Shown: positions 1 to 5,029 of the stretch, piece after piece
Layout: the number at the start of each line of letters is the position of its first letter
Numbering within the stretch: the stretch's first letter is position 1
Translations under genes and position numbers: made by a program
DNA from: Caldifarciminota bacterium
Lineage (GTDB): Bacteria; WOR-3; Hydrothermia; WGAB01
Reading direction: 5' to 3'
Length of the DNA stretch: 5,029 bases
NCBI GenBank assembly: GCA_015489295.1
Contig: WGAB01000206.1
Span: forward strand, 1-5,029
Notes under the pieces: generated by a model
What the model was told of the DNA's origin: nothing
What the model saw: the letters and a program-made list of their open reading frames with translations, nothing else
Database searches by the model: none

Positions 1-824
1 GGAGTAGAGAGGCGCTGGGGGTGATTCGGGAGGCGGTGGAGATCCGGCGGAGGCTGGCCGAGAGGAATCCCGGGGCGTATGCGCCGGATCTGGCGAGGAG
101 CCTCAACAACCTGGCCGTCTACCTCTCGGAGGTGGGGAGGAGGGAAGAGGCGCTGGGGGTGATTCGGGAGGCGGTGGAGATCCGGCGGAGGTTGGCTGGG
201 AAGAATCCCGGGGCGTATGAGCCAGATCTGGCGATGAGTCTCAACAACCTGGCCAACCTCCTCTCGGAGGTGGGGAGAAGTAGGGAAGCGCTGGGGGTGA
301 TTCGGGAGGCGGTGGAGATTTACCGGAGGCTGGCCGAGAGGAATCCCGGGGCGTATGAGGCGGATCTGGCTGGGAGTCTCAACAACCTGGCCGTCCGTCT
401 TGCGGAGGTGGGGAGGAAGGAGGAGGCCGTTGGAGCCCTGGAGGAAGCAATGGAGGTGTGGCTCAAGGCCGCACAGCGCCGGAGCCGCGCGCCCCGGGAG
501 GCCTTACATTTGCTCCTTCGGGCATTGAAGTCCCTGCAGGGCCTGTGCCTCCTGGCCCGGGAGCGGGCCGACGCCCAAGAAAAACTGCATCGGCTTCTGG
601 CCCGGTACCTGGAGGAACTGTTGCCCCTGCTGGAGTATCAGAAAGGGGATCGGGATTTTCGCACGCTGCTGCTGGGGGTGCTAAGCTGGTTTCCCCGGTG
701 CCTGGTGCAGGAGGTGGCGTACGAAAGGGTGCAGGAGCATATCCAGGCGCCCCGGGCCCGGTCACTCTTCCGGGAGTTTCTCGCCGCCCTGGCCCTGCTC
801 CAGCAGGAAACCGAGCCCGGCTGA
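1..824 (+). CDS. TPR-repeat protein, 5' end missing
   Basis: The reading frame is already open at the left edge (first full codon at base 3), and the first visible residues, SREALG, match the end of a repeat unit. The true start therefore lies outside the window, and the GTG at 21 is an internal repeat codon. Three complete 46-residue units follow (21-434). Each has a helix like SLNNLAVYLSEVGRREEAL and a helix like GVIREAVEIRRRLAERNP, joined by an extended GAYxxDLA loop. This is the long TPR variant rather than the 34-residue type. TPR arrays form superhelical scaffolds that bind proteins or peptides. About 128 further residues form a Leu/Arg/Glu-rich helical tail with no repeat and no motif I recognise. 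There is no membrane segment or signal in the visible part. The stop is TGA at 822-824, and the last 63 bases overlap the opposing gene. An enzymatic or STAND-type domain could lie upstream, unseen. The family call is firm; the function is unknown. Confidence 0.88.
   Translation, partial: SREALGVIREAVEIRRRLAERNPGAYAPDLARSLNNLAVYLSEVGRREEALGVIREAVEIRRRLAGKNPGAYEPDLAMSLNNLANLLSEVGRSREALGVIREAVEIYRRLAERNPGAYEADLAGSLNNLAVRLAEVGRKEEAVGALEEAMEVWLKAAQRRSRAPREALHLLLRALKSLQGLCLLARERADAQEKLHRLLARYLEELLPLLEYQKGDRDFRTLLLGVLSWFPRCLVQEVAYERVQEHIQAPRARSLFREFLAALALLQQETEPG
21..434 (+). repeat. Three tandem 138-bp TPR-coding units
   Basis: Units begin at 21, 159 and 297, each 138 bp (46 codons), in phase with the reading frame. 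By hand alignment unit 1 differs from unit 2 at about 18 positions and from unit 3 at about 20, so identity is roughly 85-87% at DNA level. The first 23 bases of each unit are identical, as are the blocks encoding NPGAY and LNNLA. Changes cluster at unit residues 9, 13-15, 21-22, 26, 33-34 and 40-43. A further partial unit precedes base 21, and a diverged fourth begins at 435 (ALEEAMEVW). The + strand is purine-rich here, with many GAG, GGG and AGG codons. The similarity suggests recent duplication or homogenisation. Confidence 0.93.
762..824. other. 63-bp convergent gene overlap
   Basis: The last 63 bases of the + strand TPR gene (stop 822-824) are also the last coding bases of the minus-strand 289-aa gene (stop on the complement of 762-764). 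Both frames continue in the style of their upstream sequence: Leu/Ala/Glu-rich helix on the TPR side and LLEQGQGGEKLPEE on the other. No intergenic terminator separates them, so transcripts from the two genes would be antisense to each other here unless termination is efficient. Confidence 0.8.
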
Positions 825-1631
825 GGCCAGGTTCTCCAGCAACCGGGAAAACCGCCGTCGGTCCTGCTCAGGCCAGGGGTGCCACAGGGTGTTCACCTCC
901 TCCTGCAGGAAGCGGCCTTCGGCCGGGTCTTTTTTTGCGGGGATTTTCCCGGCGAGCCGGAGCACGAGCCGGCGGGCCCGGTCCTCTTTGGTTTCCAGGG
1001 GTGTGCCCTTGACCTCCTCCCGCCAGGCCTCCAGTTTTTCAGCAATCCCCGGGGCCAGGCCCCGGCCCTCTTCAAAGGCCGTTTCCCAGGCTTCACGGGC
1101 TTCGGCGATGTTCCTGCCCACCTCCGCCGCGGCCGGGCCCAGTGCATAGCGGAAGGCCGCACGGCAGGCCAAGAGGGCGAGGTCGGCCCGGTGGAACACC
1201 CCGGTTTCCTCGTAGGCATCCAGCCGAAAGAGCGTGCCCAGCAACACCAGGGCCCAGCGCAGATACACCAGGGGCTCCAGCGGGGTTTCGTAGAGGAACC
1301 GGGCCGGAATCCACAGGGCGCGGTGGGCCGGCGTGGTGTGACGCAGCCGGGCATAGGCCTGGAACACCAGGAGATGCTCCTGGTACAGGAACTCCAGCCC
1401 TGCCTGCCGCACCCCTTCCTGCAGCCCCTGGGTGCCCGGCTCGCTGTAGAACACCGTGCCCTCCACCAGCATCCGCAGGAGGCCGAAGGCCTCCGGGCAG
1501 GCGGCTTCCTTCTGCCCGGCCCGGCACCGCTCCAGCAGGGTGCGCAGGTACGCCGTTACCTCCTTGCGGCCTTCCTGCGTGCGGAGAAGGCTCGGCCCAC
1601 GGGAAATGAACTCCTGCTGCGTGCGGATCAT
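762..1631 (-). CDS. Uncharacterised 289-aa protein coupled to KAP NTPase
   Basis: I do not recognise this family. The start chosen is the ATG at 1631-1629, which overlaps the TGA of the upstream KAP gene as ATGA. A longer in-frame reading exists to 1928, but its extra 99 residues are Pro/Gly/Arg-rich and lie antiphase inside the KAP gene, so they are shadow sequence. The product looks predominantly alpha-helical, rich in Arg, Glu, Leu and Ala. A hydrophobic stretch around residues 118-137 (LVYLRWALVLLGTLFRL) is interrupted by Arg125 and is more likely a buried helix than a membrane span. Residues 207-240 are charged and probably a linker or surface region (PAKKDPAEGR). There is no signal peptide, zinc cluster or catalytic signature. 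Translation is probably coupled to the NTPase, since only a weak AGG precedes the ATG. Tight coupling suggests a stoichiometric partner or effector of the NTPase. Its 3' end overlaps the TPR gene by 63 bp. Confidence 0.82.
   Translation of the reverse strand: MIRTQQEFISRGPSLLRTQEGRKEVTAYLRTLLERCRAGQKEAACPEAFGLLRMLVEGTVFYSEPGTQGLQEGVRQAGLEFLYQEHLLVFQAYARLRHTTPAHRALWIPARFLYETPLEPLVYLRWALVLLGTLFRLDAYEETGVFHRADLALLACRAAFRYALGPAAAEVGRNIAEAREAWETAFEEGRGLAPGIAEKLEAWREEVKGTPLETKEDRARRLVLRLAGKIPAKKDPAEGRFLQEEVNTLWHPWPEQDRRRFSRLLENLASAGLGFLLEQGQGGEKLPEE
907..936 (+). terminator. Candidate intrinsic terminator for the TPR gene
   Basis: CGGCC (913-917), loop TTC (918-920) and GGCCG (921-925) form a five-pair GC stem. 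It is followed by GGTC and then seven T residues (930-936). The stem can extend as A910-T928, G909-C929, G908-T930 and A907-T931 across a 2x2 internal loop. It lies about 80 bp after the TPR stop codon and on the strand that would end TPR transcription. It sits within the coding sequence of the opposing 289-aa gene, where the T run is read as two Lys codons (AAA AAA). The four bases between the core stem and the T run weaken the call. Confidence 0.5.
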
Positions 1632-2827
1632 AGTCGGCCTGCCTGTTTCAACGCCCTCTGATAGAGGGCCTGGAGCACCCGGGCCGGATGGCCCACCACC
1701 GAGGTGTCCTCCGCATACGCGGCCAGGAATCCCCGGAGGTAGGGATCTTGCGACTCCAATCCCTGATCCCAGAGGCGGTTCTCCAGGATTTGGCCGAAGG
1801 GGCGCAGGTGGGCGCGGGCGGCGCCGGGAGCGAGTTCGTACACCGCCGCCAGGAAGGCCCAGAGGGGCAGGGAACCCTGTCGCCCCCGCTGCCGGTGCAG
1901 AAGGATCCGGTTGAAGAGTTTGATCCACTTTCGGAAGGGCAGGTGCAGGTACTCGTCCTCAAAGATTTCCTGCAGGATGCGGAGTTCCTCTTCGGGCAGT
2001 TCCGCTTCCTCCTGGAGCCGGAAGGCCATCCGGTTAAACCGGGCCGGGGGCATTTCGTATCGCCAGTGAAACACCTTGTCCAGGAACCCCTCGGCCTCCC
2101 GGGCCTCGGTGTTCAGCCTCTTCTGGAGATGGCGGACGATCACCCGGTCGTTCACCCCCATAATCACCAGCACCCGATCCAGGTCAAAGTAAAACCGGAG
2201 CACCTCTATCACATGAAAGGCCTTTTCCGGCAGCAGTCGGTCCAGGTCGTCCACCAGGAGCACCAGTCCGATGGGGGTTCGCGTTTTTCGGGTGGCACGG
2301 AGCACCTGTTCAATGCTTCGGTTGAGTTTTTCGTACAGTTCCCACTGCAGGCTGGCGGGTAAAAAATGGGGATCGGAATCAGGCTTGGGACTGGAGCCGG
2401 GCTTGGTCTCGGCCGAAACGGTCAACAACGGAAGCCGTAGTTCCACACTCAGGCGGAGATTCTGGATGAGTTCGCCTAACCTTTTCCTGGCCTGGTGGAG
2501 GGATTTTCGGGTCCCCTGAAGGCTTTGCTCCAGAGTTTTGAGCAGCGAGGGCAGGGGATGGGGATCGTCGGCGAACTTCCAGGCCTCGTAGTACACCACA
2601 GGGATGTTCTCCGAGGCAAAGCGTTTCTGGAGGGCCAGGAGAAAGGAGGTTTTGCCCGTGCCCCAGTCGCCGATCACGCCCACGGTCACATTGCCCGGGG
2701 TTTCTTCAGAGAGCGAGCGAACGATGTTCAGGAAGTCTTCCAGGTCCTGTTGGCCCGGATCTCGCAGCCAGTACTCGGATGCCGGTATGTCTTTGAGGAG
2801 CAGGGGCATGACGGCGAAATGATACAT
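1628..2827 (-). CDS. KAP-family P-loop NTPase
   Basis: A 399-residue NTPase of the KAP group of STAND/AAA-like P-loop proteins. Visible motifs, N to C: Walker A GDWGTGKTS at residues 53-61; the family-typical YYEAWKF at 79-85 (compare the usual xNAWxYE); Walker B LVLLVDDLDRL at 188-198, with the KAP-type DDLDR; a sensor-1-like strand VLVIMGVNDRVI at 219-230; and FRKWIKLFNRILL at 298-310, matching the Arg/Lys-rich helix that ends the KAP core. Many KAP proteins carry membrane helices between Walker A and B. Here that region holds a helical stretch (about 95-137) and a Pro/Ser/Asp linker (about 141-154), with no convincing transmembrane segment, so it is probably cytosolic. The start at 2827 is preferred because AAAGG lies 5 bases upstream; an internal Met7 has no such site. 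ATP hydrolysis is expected, but the substrate is unknown. It is first in an operon with the 289-aa gene. Family relatives include PifA (phage exclusion) and Kidins220. Confidence 0.9.
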   Translation of the reverse strand: MYHFAVMPLLLKDIPASEYWLRDPGQQDLEDFLNIVRSLSEETPGNVTVGVIGDWGTGKTSFLLALQKRFASENIPVVYYEAWKFADDPHPLPSLLKTLEQSLQGTRKSLHQARKRLGELIQNLRLSVELRLPLLTVSAETKPGSSPKPDSDPHFLPASLQWELYEKLNRSIEQVLRATRKTRTPIGLVLLVDDLDRLLPEKAFHVIEVLRFYFDLDRVLVIMGVNDRVIVRHLQKRLNTEAREAEGFLDKVFHWRYEMPPARFNRMAFRLQEEAELPEEELRILQEIFEDEYLHLPFRKWIKLFNRILLHRQRGRQGSLPLWAFLAAVYELAPGAARAHLRPFGQILENRLWDQGLESQDPYLRGFLAAYAEDTSVVGHPARVLQALYQRALKQAGRL

Positions 2828-2832
2828 GCCAG

Positions 2833-2837
2833 CCTTT
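2833..2837 (-). promoter_or_regulatory. Ribosome binding site of the KAP gene
   Basis: On the minus strand AAAGG is followed by CTGGC and then the ATG at 2827, a 5-base spacing. The match to Shine-Dalgarno is partial (AAGG). It supports the 2827 start over the in-frame ATG at 2809, which has no purine-rich tract before it. Confidence 0.5.
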
Positions 2838-2866
2838 GCGAAGGCAAGGAACTTTCCGGGCTCCGT

Positions 2867-2872
2867 TATAAT
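2867..2872 (+). promoter_or_regulatory. TATAAT -10 box, likely leaderless M16 promoter
   Basis: A perfect TATAAT ends 8 bases before the ATG at 2881, which places the expected transcription start at about 2879-2881, at or next to the start codon. No Shine-Dalgarno fits between box and ATG (the bases are CAGGCCCT). The box also contains an in-frame TAA stop (2869-2871), so the protein cannot start further upstream. At the usual 16-18 bp distance the -35 region reads around GGCAAGGA, a poor match to TTGACA; TTGCGA at 2836-2841 is too far away. Confidence 0.6.
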
Positions 2873-2880
2873 CAGGCCCT

Positions 2881-4140
2881 ATGTCGCATCGGATTCCCCT
2901 GGTGACGAAGACGCTGGCGAACGGGCTCCAGGTGGTGGTGTCCGAGGACCACAGCCACCCCCTGGTGTCGGTCCAGGTGTGGTACCGGGTGGGCTCCCGC
3001 AACGAGCACGAGGGCATCACCGGCGTGTCGCACCTTCTGGAACACCTCATGTTCAAGGGCACCCGGAAACTCGGCCCCCAGGAGTTCAGCCGGATCGTGC
3101 AGCGCATGGGCGGCATGGACAACGCGTTTACCAGCTTCAACATGACCGCCTACTGGAGCGAGGTGCCCTCCCGCCACCTGGAAACCCTGCTGCAGATGGA
3201 AGCCGACCGCATGGCCAACGCCGTGTTCCGGGAGTTTGAAGAGGAAAAGGCCGTGGTGCTGGAGGAGCGCCGCCTCGGCGAAAACTCGCCCTGGGAAGCC
3301 TTTTTTGACACCTTCCAGGCCACGGCCATCGTGGCCCATCCGTACCGCAACCCCATCATCGGCTGGCGGTCCGACCTGGAACAGATCACCCTGGAAGATG
3401 TGCAGCGCCACTACGAAACCTTTTACAGCCCGGCCAACGCCCTGCTCCTGATCGTGGGCGATGTGAAGGCCGACCGGGCCTTTGCCCTGGCCGAACGGTA
3501 CTTCGGCCCTATCCAGAAACCGGCCCGGGTGCCGCCGGTGCGCACCCAGGAGCCGCCCCAGGAGGGCGAACGACGGTTCCGGCTGTACCGGCCGGGCTCC
3601 CTGACCGTCGTGGGGGTCGGGTACCACATTCCCCGGTACCGCGATCCCGCGTTTCCGGCGATCCACCTGCTTTCGGATGTGCTGGTGTCCGGCCGCAGCG
3701 CCCGACTGTACCGGAAACTGGTGCTGGAGACCGGCGTCGCGTCGTCGGTGGGCATCTGGACCGACTGGATCTCCGTGGACCCCTTCATCGTGGTGTTCTA
3801 CGCAGTGGTGCAGCCGGGCCGGTCGCCGGAGGAGGCCGAAACCCTGCTGATCCAGGAAATTGAGGCCACCGGCCGCGACCGCCCCCTCACCTCCGAAGAA
3901 CTCCAGCGCGTGCTGAACCGCGTGACCCTGGGCTTTTACCGGGGCCAGCAAACCATGGCCGGCAAGGGCATGCTCATCGGCGAGTTCGCCGTGGTGGAAG
4001 ACCCCGAGGCCGTGAACCGGTACCTGGACCGGCTTCGGGCGGTCACCCCTGAGGCCACCCGGGAGGTGGCCCGACGGTACTTCCGGGAACGCAACCGCAC
4101 CGTGGGCTATCTCCTGCCGGAACAGGAGGCCGAGGCATGA
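2881..4140 (+). CDS. M16-family zinc protease, catalytic subunit
   Basis: A 419-residue M16B metallopeptidase (mitochondrial processing peptidase/YmxG type), the usual length for the family. It cuts peptides at a single zinc site inside a closed chamber. The N-terminal strand TLANGLQVVV (11-20) leads to the inverted zinc motif HLLEH at 51-55: His51 and His55 bind zinc and Glu54 is the general base. Glu129, in VVLEER, is the likely third ligand. The C-terminal domain begins near residue 230. In its counterpart of the Arg/Tyr substrate-binding pair, this subunit has Val281 and Ser288 (KLVLETGVASS), so that function must come from the partner. There is no signal peptide, so a cytosolic location is likely. 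The ATG at 2881 is fixed by an in-frame TAA nine bases upstream (first base to first base, 12). Transcription is probably leaderless. The downstream partner gene overlaps by 4 bp. The family call is secure; the substrate is unknown. Confidence 0.95.
   Translation: MSHRIPLVTKTLANGLQVVVSEDHSHPLVSVQVWYRVGSRNEHEGITGVSHLLEHLMFKGTRKLGPQEFSRIVQRMGGMDNAFTSFNMTAYWSEVPSRHLETLLQMEADRMANAVFREFEEEKAVVLEERRLGENSPWEAFFDTFQATAIVAHPYRNPIIGWRSDLEQITLEDVQRHYETFYSPANALLLIVGDVKADRAFALAERYFGPIQKPARVPPVRTQEPPQEGERRFRLYRPGSLTVVGVGYHIPRYRDPAFPAIHLLSDVLVSGRSARLYRKLVLETGVASSVGIWTDWISVDPFIVVFYAVVQPGRSPEEAETLLIQEIEATGRDRPLTSEELQRVLNRVTLGFYRGQQTMAGKGMLIGEFAVVEDPEAVNRYLDRLRAVTPEATREVARRYFRERNRTVGYLLPEQEAEA
4124..4129 (+). 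promoter_or_regulatory. Shine-Dalgarno of the second M16 gene
   Basis: AGGAGG lies 7 bases before the ATG at 4137, within the last codons of the first M16 gene. It is a strong site, in contrast to the first M16 gene, which has none. Together with the ATGA overlap it allows coupled translation of the two subunits. Confidence 0.8.
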
Positions 4141-5029
4141 TCCGCGAAACCCTGGAAAACGGCCTGCAGGTGGTGATACGGCGCGAAGAGCGGCTTCCCC
4201 TGGTGCATGTGCTGCTGGCCGTGCATGCCGGCGCCCTGTACGATCCGCCGGGCCGGGAAGGCCTGGCCAGCCTGGTGGTGGGCCTCCTCGACGACGGCAC
4301 CCGGCACCGCACCGAACAGGAGATCACCTTCGGCGTGGAAAACCTGGGCACTTCGCTGTCGCTGCGGACCAGCACCTACCTGGCCACCGTGAGTTTCACG
4401 GCCCTGGCCGAACACCTGCCGCCGCTTCTGGACATCCTGGCCGACATCGTGCAGCACCCGGTGTTCCCGGAAAACCGGTTTGTGGAGGAACGCCGCCGCC
4501 AGGCCGCGGGCATCCAGAACCAGCTGGCCGATCCTTCCCAGGTGCTGAACCGGCAGGTGATCCGCAAGATTTACGAGAACACGCCGCTGGGGCACCCGGT
4601 GTCGGGCTATGTGGCCAGCGTGGAGGCGATCCGGCACGAGGAGGTGCCGGCGTTCCACCAGCGCCATTACCGGCCCGATCGGACGATCCTCGTGATCGTG
4701 GGCGATGTGCCCGAGGTCGACACCCTGCGGCGGATCCAGGACCTCCTGGGCCCCTGGTCAGCGCCCGAACCGGCGCCAGAGCCGCCCGCCGTGGATCTCC
4801 ACGACCGGCCCCGACGCGAGGGCTTTTTGTACCCCATGAAGGTGAACCAGGTGTTCGTGGCCCTGGGCCATCTGGGGCCGCGCCGCCGCGACCCCGCATA
4901 CAACGCCCTGCGGGTGTTCAACTACACCTTCGGCGGCGGTGCCTTCGCCTCGCGCCTGATGCAGGAGGTGCGCGTGAAACGGGGGTACGCCTACGGCGCC
5001 TGGTCCCAGATCACGCCGGGCATCTTTTA
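4137..5029 (+). CDS. M16-family protease, non-zinc partner subunit, 3' end missing
   Basis: The frame opens at ATG 4137, overlapping the previous stop as ATGA, and is still open at the right edge after 297 residues; a typical M16B subunit has about 420. The N-terminal strand TLENGLQVVI (5-14) is family-typical. At the zinc-motif position the sequence reads SLVVG (45-49) in place of HLLEH, so His, Glu and His are all gone and this subunit cannot bind catalytic zinc. The C-terminal domain retains the Arg/Tyr pair in EVRVKRGYAYG: Arg279 and Tyr286, seven residues apart, which bind substrate in M16 enzymes. A Pro-rich interdomain linker (APEPAPEPP, 209-217) separates the halves. It should pair with the upstream zinc subunit to make one active heterodimer, like alpha and beta MPP. 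There is no signal peptide. Any third operon member would lie beyond the window. Confidence 0.93.
   Translation, partial: MIRETLENGLQVVIRREERLPLVHVLLAVHAGALYDPPGREGLASLVVGLLDDGTRHRTEQEITFGVENLGTSLSLRTSTYLATVSFTALAEHLPPLLDILADIVQHPVFPENRFVEERRRQAAGIQNQLADPSQVLNRQVIRKIYENTPLGHPVSGYVASVEAIRHEEVPAFHQRHYRPDRTILVIVGDVPEVDTLRRIQDLLGPWSAPEPAPEPPAVDLHDRPRREGFLYPMKVNQVFVALGHLGPRRRDPAYNALRVFNYTFGGGAFASRLMQEVRVKRGYAYGAWSQITPGIF

Larger units (their letters stand above)
2828..2880. promoter_or_regulatory. Divergent 53-bp intergenic control region
   Basis: This is the only intergenic space in the window. It separates the minus-strand KAP operon from the + strand M16 operon and must hold the promoter elements for both, unless KAP is read from inside the M16 gene. 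Its AT-rich core is the palindrome TTATAA (2866-2871). Read on + it gives TATAAT; read on minus it gives TATAAC (complement of 2865-2870), 37 bases before the KAP start. No good -35 box is seen in either direction and no operator repeat is evident. Confidence 0.55.

Noticed and set aside
21..434. Tandem repeats considered as a CRISPR array or non-coding satellite
   Set aside because: Units are 138 bp, in frame, encode canonical TPR helices and have no unique spacers between identical short repeats.
21..824. TPR gene starting at the GTG at 21
   Set aside because: The same GTG ATT CGG codons recur at 159 and 297 inside the repeat, and the frame is open to the window edge with repeat sequence, so this is an internal Val codon.
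458..1012. Plus-strand open frame of 184 codons overlapping the TPR tail
   Set aside because: The product is Pro/Gly/Ala/Arg-rich, low-complexity shadow of the TPR frame and of the antisense of the 289-aa gene.
1221..1278. Hydrophobic stretch in the 289-aa protein (residues 118-137) as a membrane anchor
   Set aside because: It contains Arg125, ends in Arg136 and is flanked by amphipathic helices, so a buried helix is more likely; it was not called as a transmembrane segment.
1632..1928. N-terminal extension of the 289-aa gene by 99 residues in the same frame
   Set aside because: The extension is Pro/Gly/Arg-rich, lies antiphase inside the clearly coding KAP C-terminus, and the ATGA at 1628-1631 provides a natural start.
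1688..2362. Plus-strand open frame of 224 codons opposite the KAP gene
   Set aside because: It is antisense to the Walker B and sensor region of a well-supported NTPase and shows no family features.
2872..3951. Long minus-strand open frame of 359 codons opposite the first M16 gene
   Set aside because: Its product is His/Gly/Ala/Val-rich without motifs, as expected for the antisense of a GC-rich gene; the + strand frame has all the M16 motifs.

Overview
The window comes from a GC-rich bacterial chromosome. Several hand-counted 60-base lines range from 48% to 77% G+C, and the peptidase genes sit at the high end. The lineage cannot be fixed from the sequence. A well-formed TATAAT box lying 8 bases before an ATG suggests leaderless transcription, which is common in Deinococcus-Thermus, Actinobacteria and some other groups, but this does not identify the organism. 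Gene packing is very tight. There are five protein genes, two ATGA start/stop overlaps, one convergent overlap, one 53-bp intergenic space, and no RNA gene, transposase, integrase or CRISPR array that I can see.

Left block (1-2827) looks like an accessory module. The 3' part of a tetratricopeptide-repeat (TPR) gene enters from the left edge on the + strand, with three full tandem 138-bp units of very similar DNA followed by a non-repeat helical tail. It converges on, and overlaps by 63 bp, a two-gene minus-strand operon. The first gene of that operon (1628-2827) encodes a compact KAP-family P-loop NTPase with clear Walker A and Walker B motifs and no obvious membrane segments. The second gene (762-1631) starts inside the stop of the first and encodes a 289-residue mostly helical protein that I do not recognise. 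A GC hairpin followed by seven T residues, placed inside the unknown gene but oriented to stop TPR transcription, is a candidate terminator.

Right block (2881-5029) looks like core metabolism. Two tandem genes encode an M16 (pitrilysin/MPP-like) peptidase pair. The first subunit carries the HLLEH zinc motif but lacks the Arg/Tyr pair. The second has lost the zinc motif but keeps the Arg/Tyr pair. This is the expected signature of a heterodimeric M16B protease built from complementary subunits. The second gene runs off the right edge.

The KAP operon and the peptidase operon diverge from the 53-bp space. The most novel element is the KAP NTPase plus its translationally coupled unknown partner, next to a repeat-array TPR protein. 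KAP NTPases are known from phage exclusion (PifA) and from membrane-signalling proteins, so a conflict or signalling role is possible, but this is inference only.
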